This document shows positions 51,433 to 62,718 of a stretch of DNA of 64,000 nt, in pieces. Each line of letters starts with the position of its first letter. Position 1 is the stretch's first letter. Source of the stretch: Lujinxingia litoralis (lineage in GTDB: Bacteria; Myxococcota_A; Bradymonadia; Bradymonadales; Bradymonadaceae); contig NZ_QHKO01000008.1 of the NCBI RefSeq assembly GCF_003260125.1, positions 96,410 to 160,409 of the forward strand. The letters are read 5' to 3'. Both the position numbers and the translations under genes were made by a program. Under the pieces are notes generated by a model. That model was not told the DNA's origin and made no database searches. It worked only from the letters and a program-made list of their open reading frames with translations.

Positions 51433-52866
51433 TTAGCCCTGCTCACCTTCGGCGGGAGCGGCTTCAGCTTCGGCGCCGGCGCCGGCCTGGGCAGCTTTTT
51501 GCTGGGCCTGGATGCGTTCGAATTCGGCTTCGCGCTCGGCGATGTAGGTGTTGATGGCGTTGAAGTCTTTTTCGAGGGTCCAGGTGTAGTCGCAGTGGAG
51601 CTGGATGCTGGCGTCTTCGGGCAGGCGCTTGGTCTCGGCCTCATCCTTCCAGTTGCAGGTCCAGCTGCGGCGGTTGATGGAGGTGAGGAAGTTGGGCAGC
51701 TCGTCGTTGTCGGGGAAGGTCAGCTCCAGGCGATCGCCGCGGTCGGGCGGGGTGTCCACGCGGACCTGATACTCTTTGAGTTCACCGCTTTCTTCATCCC
51801 GGATGTAGTAGGTGTCGAAGGTGACGGGCGTGCGCAGCTCGTTTCCGTCTTTATCCAGGGCGATGTTGCGGTTGATCAGGAGGCGCGCGCCGGAGGGGAT
51901 GGTGTTGATGGTCGCGGTGCCGTAGAAGTCGTTCTCGGCGTCCATTTCCATGCGCTGGGCGAATTCCTGGCCGTATTTGGCGTCGGCGGGGCTGAGGGTG
52001 GCGGTGTAGTGGTAGCGGTAGTCGCCGTTGCCACTGTCCTGCCACATGCCTTCGGTGAGCTTGATGCTGGTGGGCTGGTGGCCGGGAGCGCTGACCTCGA
52101 TGTGATGGTCGTCGCGGACCGAGAGGTTTTGAATGGCGGTGGTGGGCCCCAGTTCCAGGGCGCGCCAGGGGCCTTCTTCGCCGCCGACCTGACCGTACTG
52201 GATCTGTCCGTTGAGCTTGATGGTGGCCCCGACGGGTCCGCCGGCGAAGGTGAGGGTGCCGAATTTGGGCATCGCGGCGAGCTGGGCGGCCAGGTGCTCT
52301 TCTTCGGCCTGGCGAGCGCGCCGGAGCATCTCTTCCTGGTAGTTGCCCTGGAGGAGCAGGACGAAGTTGTCGCCAAAGCCGGTGAAGTGGTGGACCAGGC
52401 CGACGATGCCGACCAGGAGGACGATGACCACGCCGACGAGAACCTTGATCATGGGGTTCTTGGGCGGGGCGATGTCGCCCAGATCCTCGTCGTCGAGGTA
52501 TGGCGAGGAGAGGTCGATGTCGTCATCGTCGGAGGCCGACGTGGAGAAGACGCCTTCGACGGCGGCTGCGGCTTTCTTTTTCTTCTTTTTAGCCGGCTGG
52601 GCCGCTTCGGGCTTGGGCTGCTCGTCGACGTTGCTGTCGTCGCGGGCGGGCTTTTCCTCAACGGAGGTGTCTTTTGCGGCGGCGTCTTCTTCGACGGCAG
52701 CGTCTTCCTCGGTCGATTCAGCGGCGGGGGGAGGGGTGTCGGCAGCTTTCTTTTTCTTCTTCTTTTTCTTTGAGCCACCGGGGACATCGAAGATGCCGCC
52801 AATACCGGACATCATGTCGTCGGATTTTTTGGCCGGAGAGTCTTTGGTGTTTGTGTCGTCAGACAT
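51433..52866 (-). CDS. Membrane protein with Lys/Ala/Asp-rich cytoplasmic part and PEGA-like periplasmic domains
   Basis: A 477-residue protein. Residues 1-145 are low-complexity and cytoplasmic, with KKKKKKKK at about 33-40, acidic/Ala blocks and a second Lys run. One membrane span at about 150-172 (MIKVLVGVVIVLLVGIVGLVHHF). The periplasmic part holds a short coiled segment and two PEGA-like beta units: FGTLTFAGGPVGATIKLNG and GTATINTIPSGARLLINRN. PEGA domains are tied to surface-layer or envelope assembly. The tail is an Ala/Gln/Glu helix. It may connect with the cytoplasm through its charged half. It is the first gene before the FAH gene. Confidence 0.83.
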   Translation of the reverse strand: MSDDTNTKDSPAKKSDDMMSGIGGIFDVPGGSKKKKKKKKAADTPPPAAESTEEDAAVEEDAAAKDTSVEEKPARDDSNVDEQPKPEAAQPAKKKKKKAAAAVEGVFSTSASDDDDIDLSSPYLDDEDLGDIAPPKNPMIKVLVGVVIVLLVGIVGLVHHFTGFGDNFVLLLQGNYQEEMLRRARQAEEEHLAAQLAAMPKFGTLTFAGGPVGATIKLNGQIQYGQVGGEEGPWRALELGPTTAIQNLSVRDDHHIEVSAPGHQPTSIKLTEGMWQDSGNGDYRYHYTATLSPADAKYGQEFAQRMEMDAENDFYGTATINTIPSGARLLINRNIALDKDGNELRTPVTFDTYYIRDEESGELKEYQVRVDTPPDRGDRLELTFPDNDELPNFLTSINRRSWTCNWKDEAETKRLPEDASIQLHCDYTWTLEKDFNAINTYIAEREAEFERIQAQQKAAQAGAGAEAEAAPAEGEQG

Positions 52867-53111
52867 GTGTGTTGTGCTCCTTCGTACGGGCCCGGATGAC
52901 CCAGTCAGGTAGGCCTAAAGGCGGCCCGCTGCGGTTCAAGAGGGGGAGGTTAGACGTGGGGCTCTGGACGTGTCAAGGCGGCCGGGGCCCGGAGAGAGGT
53001 CTTGGAGGCGTTGGATGCGGAGGGTAGGCTTGGGGGTGTTGAGGGGCGTGCAGGCCGCCCTTGTGGAGAGCCGGGTTGATGTTTGGATGGATGTGCAGAG
53101 GAGGCAACACG

Positions 53112-54239
53112 ATGAGTGAGAGCGGGGCAGTGATTCAGGCGCTGGTGTCGGCGGCGAAAGAGGTTGAAGACGCGGGGCAGGAAGGGATCAGCGAGGCGTT
53201 ACGTGGGCAGGCCGAGGAGGCGTTTGGCAGCGTGGAGTCGGCGTTGTGGGCAGCGCTTGTCGAGGCCACCGGCGGGCGTCGGCGCGGTGGGCGCAGTGAG
53301 CCGACTCGGGTGGAGCGGGTGGTTGGTGAGGCGTATGAGCATCCGCTCTATGTGGAGACGGGGGAAGGGATGCTCTACGCGATGCACGGTCCGGATCTGG
53401 AGGTAGGGGAGGAGCCGGAGTTGATCGAGAGCCCCGAGGGGATCGGGGAGGTGGTGAATGTGAGCTGGGTAGGGGAGGGGGACTCGCTGTATTTGTTTAG
53501 CAATGAGGGGCGTTTTTACGGGGTCGATCCGCGGATGGTGCCCCTGTGGGACCGTCGTGGGGAGGGGCGCACGATCCGTGACGTGTTGCAGCTCTCGGGG
53601 GAGGAGCGGGTGCGCTTTTTGGTGCCGCGGCGTCAGCTGGTGAACGGGCGGGTGGTGCATGTGACGGCGCAGGGCAAGGGGAAGGCCAGCGATGGCGGGG
53701 AGTTTGATAAGGGCGATGGGCTCGATCGCAGTGGTCGCGAGGGGTTTTTGCTCAATGAGGGGGACGAGGCGGTGGCGGTGATGGCGGTGGGGCGTCAGGC
53801 CACGATCTTTTGTGCTTCGGCCCAGGGTCAGGGGATTCATTTTGAGGCGGGAGAGCTGCGCTCGATGGGACGTAAGGCGGTGGGGGTGAACCTGATGAAG
53901 CTGGGCGGGGCGGATGATGCGATCGTCAACGCGTTTGAGGGCACCCGGGTTAAGCAGCTGGCGGTGATCACGGCTCAGGGGCTGGGGAAGCGGGTGGAGT
54001 TCGGGGAGTTTCGTACACAGGGGAGGGGCGGTGCCGGGATGCAGGTGCTGCGTTTGAATGCCGGTGATCAGGTGGTGGGGGTGGTGCCCTGCAACCCGGC
54101 CGAAGATCTGGGGGTGATTCTGAGCAGCGGTCGGGTGTGGCGGATGCCCGCCGCGGAGCTGGCGTTGATGGGACGCTCGGCCAAGGGGGGACGCGTGTTG
54201 GAGCTGGAGGCCGGGGAGGAAGTGAGGGGCCTGGTGGCG

Positions 54240-54257
<18 letters not shown>
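53112..54257 (+). CDS. Stand-alone gyrase-A C-terminal-like beta-pinwheel protein
   Basis: A 381-residue protein from ATG 53112. Residues 1-80 are helical. The rest contains repeated blades like the GyrA/ParC C-terminal DNA-wrapping domain: QATIFCASAQGQGIHFEAGELRSMGRKAVGVNLMKL, GLGKRVEFGEFRTQGRGGAGMQVLRL (QGRGGAG resembles the GyrA box, about 303-309) and GVILSSGRVWRMPAAELALMGRSAKG. The catalytic N-terminal (Tyr) domain of GyrA is absent. The DNA-wrapping role is by family analogy. The gene sits about 3 kb from gyrB. Its 3' end overlaps the kinase gene by 18 bp. Confidence 0.82.
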
Positions 54258-57791
<3,534 letters not shown>

Positions 57792-57823
57792 GGGATTACT
57801 ATGACCGGGGAGCTCATCGCCGG

Positions 57824-58657
57824 TCAACGCTCCGGGGCTGGCGAGTCCAGGGTGATGTAAGGTTGGAGTTTGGCGTAGGTGGCAGGACCGATGCCTTTGA
57901 CGCGTTTGAGGTGGCTGAGGCGAGTGAAGGGGCGTTGGCGGCGGTAGTCGAGGATGCGGGAGGCCAGCGCAGGGCCGATGCCGGGGATGGCGGTGAGTTG
58001 GGCTTCGGTGGCGGTGTTGAGGTTGATTTGAGCAGGTGGTGTGGGCTCGCTGGTGGTGGCTGGAGCCGGGGCTTCGTCGGGGAGGTGGTGTTCCGGGGTG
58101 TCGGGCGTCGGGGCCCTCTCGGCGGATGCGAGGCGTTCTTCGGCCAGGAGTTGCGCTCTGGGGGCGGCGGGAAGTGCGGCGTGTGTGGTCGGGGGCCGAG
58201 GGTCGAGGTGGAGCGAGGGGGCGGTGTCGGAGTCGCTCGGGAGGGGGTGGGGCGTGTCGTGAGCGAGGGCGCGTTCGAGGTCGAGGGCGAAGAGGGCGTC
58301 GCCCGGGCTGGCGGTGTCGAAGGCTTCGAGGTCGGAGAGACGTTCGGGGGCGTCGATCTCCTCGCTCTCCTCGCTCTCGTCGAACGCGTCGAGCTCGTCG
58401 CCAGGGAATGCGTCGAGCTCGTCGAGCGCATCCGGCCCGTCGTTGGGGGGCTCGTCGGTAAGGCTTGCCGCCCGCAGATCGCGGGACGAGGGAGCCGAAG
58501 GCACAGGCAAGCAGTCCCGGGGGGACGGGAAGTAGGTGATGGCCAGCTCGGAGGCGTTGGCGTCGGTGCAGGCCGCCAGGGTGAGTGTCAGGAGAAGGAG
58601 CATGGAGCCCCTCCAGAGGTGGCAGATCGCGAGGTCAAGGATCGGTGGTGTGTGCAT
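57824..58657 (-). CDS. ComEA-like helix-hairpin-helix lipoprotein
   Basis: About 277 residues from ATG 58657 (GGGGGCC upstream). Signal with lipobox LTLAAC (Cys24). Residues 30-200 are a long, low-complexity acidic region (DALDELDAFPGDELDAFDESEESEE). The C-terminal 65 residues are the ComEA-type double HhH domain: INLNTATEAQLTAIPGIGPALASRI and SHLKRVKGIGPATYAKLQPYI. ComEA is the DNA receptor of natural transformation; here the domain is on a lipid anchor with an acidic stalk, unlike the usual N-terminal membrane span or simple signal peptide. A role in DNA uptake or envelope DNA binding is an inference. Confidence 0.82.
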   Translation of the reverse strand: MHTPPILDLAICHLWRGSMLLLLTLTLAACTDANASELAITYFPSPRDCLPVPSAPSSRDLRAASLTDEPPNDGPDALDELDAFPGDELDAFDESEESEEIDAPERLSDLEAFDTASPGDALFALDLERALAHDTPHPLPSDSDTAPSLHLDPRPPTTHAALPAAPRAQLLAEERLASAERAPTPDTPEHHLPDEAPAPATTSEPTPPAQINLNTATEAQLTAIPGIGPALASRILDYRRQRPFTRLSHLKRVKGIGPATYAKLQPYITLDSPAPER

Positions 58658-58762
58658 GGTCAGGCCCCCGGGCATGTAGGTGGATGTGTGACTTCCCTGC
58701 ACCTGTTGTCGGCTCAGACGCGTGACCTTTGCGTACGAGAGTAAAAAAAGTGGCGCTTCGGG

Positions 58763-58793
58763 CAAAAAAAAGACGCCGCGCGGGCGCGGCGTC
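58763..58793 (-). terminator. Rho-independent terminator of the tat operon
   Basis: Stem GACGCCGCG (58772-58780) / CGCGGCGTC (58785-58793) with loop CGGG, followed on the reverse strand by CTTTTTTTTGCC. It lies 20 bp after the tatC stop. Confidence 0.92.
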
Positions 58794-58812
58794 ACTCGAA
58801 GGGGGGGAGGCG

Positions 58813-59625
58813 TCAGGAGAGCTCTTTGAGCTCGCGGGCCGCCCGGCGCTCGCGGCGAGTGGTGATGAACCAGGCCACCAGGATCGAGAGGCCGTAGAGC
58901 AGGATCAGGGGGGCCGCGAGCATCATCTGGGTGACGACATCGGGGGGGGTGAGGATGGCGGCCAGGATGAAGGCTGCGATCACGGCGATGCGCCAGTGCT
59001 TGAGCAGGTGGCGGTGGGTGAGCAGGCCGACTGCCGAGAGAAAGGAGGTGACGACCGGCAGCTCAAAGACCATGCCGAAGCCCAGCAGGAGCTTGGTGGT
59101 GAGCGCGAAGTAGTCTTTGATCATCAGCGTGGGGTTGGACACTTCGAGGGAAAAGCCCAGCAGAAACGCGTAACCAAAGGGGATCACGACGAAGTAGCAG
59201 AAGCTCGCGCCGAGAAAGAAGAAGAGGGTTCCGAAGAAGACAAAGGGCAGCGCGGCGCGCTTCTCATTGGGGTAGAGGCCCGGGGCGACGAAGCGCCAGA
59301 TGTTGAAGAGGATGGCCGGGCTGGCCAGAAAGACCGCGGCCAGTATGGCGGTCTTGAGCAGGGTGAAGAAGGGCTCGGCCAGGTCGGCGTTGTGCATGTT
59401 GGCCAGCTCCCCTTCGGGGGCGGCGTTGATGAGAGGCTGGAGCAGGAAGTTGAAGATGTCGGTGGCAAAGTTCCAGCACACCAGAAACGCAATGACCAGG
59501 GCCACGAAGCTAAAGAGGAAGCGCCGGCGCAGCTCGGCCAGGTGCCCCATAAAGCTCATGCGCATGTCATGGAGGCTCTCGACGGAGGCCTGAGAGCGCG
59601 GATCAGGGGAGGCGTCATCGCTCAT
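58813..59625 (-). CDS. tatC: Sec-independent protein translocase TatC
   Basis: A 270-residue, six-span TatC: MSFMGHLAELRRRF (conserved N-terminal box, E-L-R), NIWRFVAPGLYPNEKR (P48-type loop), FELPVVTSFLSAVGL and AAILTPPDVVTQMMLAAPL. It forms the receptor core of the twin-arginine translocase with TatB. ATG 59625 overlaps the tatB stop by 4 nt (ATGA). It is followed by a strong terminator. Confidence 0.96.
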   Translation of the reverse strand: MSDDASPDPRSQASVESLHDMRMSFMGHLAELRRRFLFSFVALVIAFLVCWNFATDIFNFLLQPLINAAPEGELANMHNADLAEPFFTLLKTAILAAVFLASPAILFNIWRFVAPGLYPNEKRAALPFVFFGTLFFFLGASFCYFVVIPFGYAFLLGFSLEVSNPTLMIKDYFALTTKLLLGFGMVFELPVVTSFLSAVGLLTHRHLLKHWRIAVIAAFILAAILTPPDVVTQMMLAAPLILLYGLSILVAWFITTRRERRAARELKELS

Positions 59626-60164
59626 CGCATCGGCTCCGGAGCCTGGGAGGCGGAGAGGGTGACGGGGTGGAGGGCGTCGCTGCTGGCCGCGGGTTGAAGG
59701 ACGACCGGATGGGTCTGGTCGGTCTTCGCGGGGCTGGCCAGGGCGATGGCTTGAAGCTGGTTGTGGTGCATCAGGTACTGCTGCTCCAGGAGGCGATCAA
59801 AATCGCGTTCGTCGAGCTGGTCCAGGCCCATAGGCTCGGCGCTGGGGTAGCGATCGCGGGGGGCGGAGGCGGTGTTGACCCGGGGCGTCGGCGCGTCGGT
59901 GGCGTCGGCGGGGGAGGTATCGGCGTCAGCGTTGGCCTGCGCGGCGGGTTTGGGCGCGGCGGGTTTGGGCGCGATCTGCGGGAGGGGCTTGTTGAGATCG
60001 AGCTCGTCGATCATCAGGGCGTCGCGCAGAGTGTTGGAGGCTTTGCGCAGCTCGCGCATGCCTTTGCCCGCCCAACGCGCGAACTCGGGCAGCTTCTCGG
60101 GGCCGGCGACCACGAGTACGAGCGCGGCGATGACCATGAGTTCTGGAAAGGAGATGCCGAACAT
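59622..60164 (-). CDS. tatB: Tat translocase subunit TatB/TatA-like
   Basis: A 180-residue protein with one N-terminal span, then an amphipathic helix: MFGISFPELMVIAALVLVVAGPEKLPEFARWAGKGMRELRKAS. Long cytoplasmic tail with Lys/Pro/Ala repeats (PKPAAPKPAA) and acidic/Gln stretches. Length and the GPE-x-LP motif favour TatB over TatA. I use ATG 60164; a TTG at 60170 would add MT. Coupled to tatC by a 4-bp overlap. Confidence 0.9.
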   Translation of the reverse strand: MFGISFPELMVIAALVLVVAGPEKLPEFARWAGKGMRELRKASNTLRDALMIDELDLNKPLPQIAPKPAAPKPAAQANADADTSPADATDAPTPRVNTASAPRDRYPSAEPMGLDQLDERDFDRLLEQQYLMHHNQLQAIALASPAKTDQTHPVVLQPAASSDALHPVTLSASQAPEPMR

Positions 60165-60214
60165 CGTCAAAGGCCTGGTTCAAGGGGAGCCGGGGACGCC
60201 GGCGGCGATCGGGC

Positions 60215-60766
60215 TCAAATTTTCCACTTGATGCTACAACCCATCGAGGGGTGTTGTTCCTCGACGGGGCGTTCGCCGTCAAGCAAAGCAAGAATAGCAT
60301 CGTGAAGATCTCGTCGGGTGCGGGCGGCGGGATCTTTCCAGTTGTCGTCGAGACGACCGCAGTAGGCCAGGGTGCGCTGCTGATCGTAGACGAAGAAATC
60401 CGGGGTGCAGACCGCGCCGTAGGCCCGGGCTACTTCCTGGGTCTGGTCGTAGAGGTAGGGGAAGGGGAAGTCGTACTGGCTGGCGAGTTCGGCCATGGCG
60501 TCGGGGCCGTCCTGGGGGTAGCGCTCGGCGTCGTTGGCGCTGATGGCCACGAAGGCGACCTGGTCGGCGGGCCAGGTGCGGCCCAGGGCGACCAGGCGAT
60601 CGAGGACGGCCTGGACGTAGGGGCAGTGATTGCAGATGAACATCACCACCAGGACCGGGGCCTGGGCGAAGTCGTCGCGGCGCACCAGGGTGCCCTGCGT
60701 GTCGGGCAGCGCAAAATCGGGAGCGGGGGTGCCCGGGGCGGGGGCCCGGGTTTCGAGAAGCGCCAT
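60215..60766 (-). CDS. Thioredoxin-fold peroxiredoxin/AhpC-TSA-like protein
   Basis: A 183-residue cytosolic protein from ATG 60766 (GAGG upstream). APDFALPDTQGTLVRRDDF and VLVVMFICNHCPYVQAV give the AhpC/TSA family layout with CxxC in CNHC. FPYLYDQTQEVARAYGAVCTPDFFVYD contains the cis-Pro region; RLDDNW is typical of the DUF899-adjacent 'thioredoxin family protein' group. It is likely a thiol-dependent peroxide or disulfide reductase. A gap of about 50 bp to tatB suggests possible co-transcription. Confidence 0.9.
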   Translation of the reverse strand: MALLETRAPAPGTPAPDFALPDTQGTLVRRDDFAQAPVLVVMFICNHCPYVQAVLDRLVALGRTWPADQVAFVAISANDAERYPQDGPDAMAELASQYDFPFPYLYDQTQEVARAYGAVCTPDFFVYDQQRTLAYCGRLDDNWKDPAARTRRDLHDAILALLDGERPVEEQHPSMGCSIKWKI

Positions 60767-60799
60767 GAAAGACCTCGCAGTCAGGAGATAAAGAGACGC

Positions 60800-60830
60800 G
60801 AAAAGCGCCCGGGGCTTCAGCCCCGGGCGC
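60800..60830 (-). terminator. Terminator hairpin of the small gene at 60861
   Basis: 11-bp stem GCGCCCGGGGC (60805-60815) / GCCCCGGGCGC (60820-60830), loop TTCA, followed on the reverse strand by TTTTCGCG. It lies 30 bp past the gene stop. Confidence 0.8.
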
Positions 60831-60860
60831 CTGGGAACCACGTGTAGGCTGTGGCGCTCG

Positions 60861-61184
60861 TTAGCAGAGGTGGCGGGTGTAGGTCCAGCCGGCGATCTCA
60901 CTGGCCTGGAGATCGTGGTGGTCAATATGCCACAGGGGCACCACATCGATGGCGTGTTCGGCGTCGAAGTGGTTGAGAAAAAAGGTCGCTTCGGCGCGTC
61001 GTTTAAACGAAGGGGTGGGCGCGGAGCGGGGGTTAATGGTGGCCAGCGCCGGGAGCACGCTCTGGAGCTCGGCGTGGGGGCTTTGGTCGGTGGGAGTGGT
61101 GTCGGTATGGAGAGCGGCGCTGGAGAGGGCCGCGTGGAGTTCGGGGGCTTCGAAGAGAGGCAGGGGTTGCCGGGAGCGAGTCAT
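60861..61184 (-). CDS. Small conserved-looking protein of unknown function
   Basis: A 107-residue protein with a strong SD (GGAGGACACG before ATG 61184) and its own terminator, so probably real. No signal or membrane span. The N-terminal half is Pro/Ala/Ser/Thr-rich. The C-terminal 45 residues (KRRAEATFFLNHFDAEHAIDVVPLWHIDHHDLQ...TYTRHLC) are His/Asp/Trp-rich with several His that could bind a metal, ending in Cys. I do not recognise it. Confidence 0.7.
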   Translation of the reverse strand: MTRSRQPLPLFEAPELHAALSSAALHTDTTPTDQSPHAELQSVLPALATINPRSAPTPSFKRRAEATFFLNHFDAEHAIDVVPLWHIDHHDLQASEIAGWTYTRHLC

Positions 61185-61336
61185 CGTGTCCTCCAGACGT
61201 GGAGCGCCGCGGATCTGGCAGTGATTCGCGGCGGAGAGGTCGGGCGAAGGGTGCGTTTCATCGCCCGGTCAAGTTCCGTCAGAGGCGAACTTGTTCACAA
61301 TGACTGTAAAGTCCAGCCGATGTCTCCCGGCCCGGC

Positions 61337-62368
61337 TCAGCCCCGGTCGGCCAGGGCCTGAGAGGCCAGGGCGTCGTAGAGCTCAATGCCAGCCTGGAGG
61401 TCGCTTAACTCGATGTGTTCGTGATCGGCGTGGGCCAGGCGAATGTCGCCGGGGCCTACCAGCCACACCGGCGCGAGCTGACTTAAGTAGGTGGCGTCGG
61501 TGTTGAAGGGGACGGTGTCGGTGTCGTAGCCCGCGGGCGGGTCAAAGAAGACCGGATCGTTGAAGACCGCGCCCTCGATCCGGGCCTCGTGCTCCCTGGC
61601 GAGCGCTTCGACGCGCTCCAGCAGGGGGACAATCGGGCTGACGGCGCGCATGAGGATCTGGGCGCTGGCCGCCGGGGCAAAGACGTTGGCGGCGACCCCG
61701 CCGGTGATCGTGCCGACGTTGAGGGTGGTCGGCCCCAGGAGCGGGTCGACCGGCCAGTCATCGGTGCGCAGGGCCTGGAGCGCGTTGAGCAGGCGCTCGA
61801 TCGCCGAGACGCCGCGGTCGGGGAAGGCCGAGTGGCCGGCGACGCCCTCGGTGTGCAGCGTGAACTTGAGCATGCCCTTCTGGGCCGCGACCACTTTATT
61901 GCGGGTGGGTTCGCAGAGGAGGATGCGCTCCAGCCCGTCGAGGTTGAGGTTCACGCTGGTTTTGGCGCCGCAGTGGTCGACTTCTTCGCCGACGACCAGC
62001 AAAAATCCCACCTCGCGCTGGCCGCGGGCAAGCAGGCGTTTGGCGGCCTCCAGCATGGCCAGGAGTCCGCCCTTGGTGTCGCAGGCGCCGCGACCGTAGA
62101 TGCGGTCGTCCTGGCGGCGCACCGGCAAAAAGGGCGGCACGGTGTCGACGTGGGTCGAAAAGAGCACGCGGGCGGGCTGGTCGGTGGTGGCCAGGAGGTT
62201 CCAGCGGCCCTCGGCGACCGGCTGGCGGGTGATCTGTGTAAAGCCGGCCTGGACCAGTTCGGTCTCCAGCGTTTCCAGAAAGGCGCGCTCCTGGCCGCTG
62301 GTCGAGTCGATGCGAAGCCAGGATTGCAGGTGATTGGCGAGCGAATCGGGGGAAGGATGGGCAGCCAT
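61337..62368 (-). CDS. M20-family metallopeptidase (ArgE/DapE/CPG2-like)
   Basis: A 343-residue peptidase/deacylase. VLFSTHVDTVPPF (first zinc ligands), GRGACDTKGGLLAML and GEEVDHCGA (catalytic Glu pair) are the M20A signature. The dimerisation lid lies about 180-280 (HSAFPDRGVSAIERLLNAL). Closest in style to ArgE/LysK-like deacetylases, but it could be a CPG2-like carboxypeptidase or succinyl-diaminopimelate desuccinylase. It is divergent from the Xaa-Pro aminopeptidase gene. Confidence 0.93.
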   Translation of the reverse strand: MAAHPSPDSLANHLQSWLRIDSTSGQERAFLETLETELVQAGFTQITRQPVAEGRWNLLATTDQPARVLFSTHVDTVPPFLPVRRQDDRIYGRGACDTKGGLLAMLEAAKRLLARGQREVGFLLVVGEEVDHCGAKTSVNLNLDGLERILLCEPTRNKVVAAQKGMLKFTLHTEGVAGHSAFPDRGVSAIERLLNALQALRTDDWPVDPLLGPTTLNVGTITGGVAANVFAPAASAQILMRAVSPIVPLLERVEALAREHEARIEGAVFNDPVFFDPPAGYDTDTVPFNTDATYLSQLAPVWLVGPGDIRLAHADHEHIELSDLQAGIELYDALASQALADRG

Positions 62369-62718
62369 GCGAACTCCTCAAGCGAAAGCGTCAGCGGTCT
62401 CTACGCCAGATGTAGCAAAGGCCGGGGGCCGGGGGCAAAGGCGATGCGCGGGCTGAGCGGGGGTAAAGGTGATGAATGATGCCCGCGCCCCCAGGTGGGG
62501 TGGGGGTAAAGGTGATGGCTGATGCCCCGGGGGCTCGTTTTTGGAGATTTTGGGGGATTCGGGGGATGAGCGCGCCCGGGCCGCCCGCCAGATCGGGCAG
62601 GCGCGCGCCGACCAGATGCGCGGATCGACAGCCGGAGCCATCGGTGGCAGGATGCCGCCCGATGGCGCGCCCGCCCGGGGCGCGACCTGCTCACGATGAG
62701 ACCAGCTACGAGGAAACC
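62369..62718. repeat. Divergent promoter region with 43-bp-spaced repeat (array D)
   Basis: This 350-bp gap between divergent peptidase genes has two copies of GGGTAAAGGTGATG(AA/GC)TGATGCC starting at 62461 and 62504, exactly 43 bp apart. A diverged upstream copy, GGGCAAAGGCGATG, is at 62433. The core (GGTAAAGGTGATG) resembles the GGGTAAGGCGATG end of array C. The rest holds the promoters of both genes. No gene inside. Confidence 0.7.
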
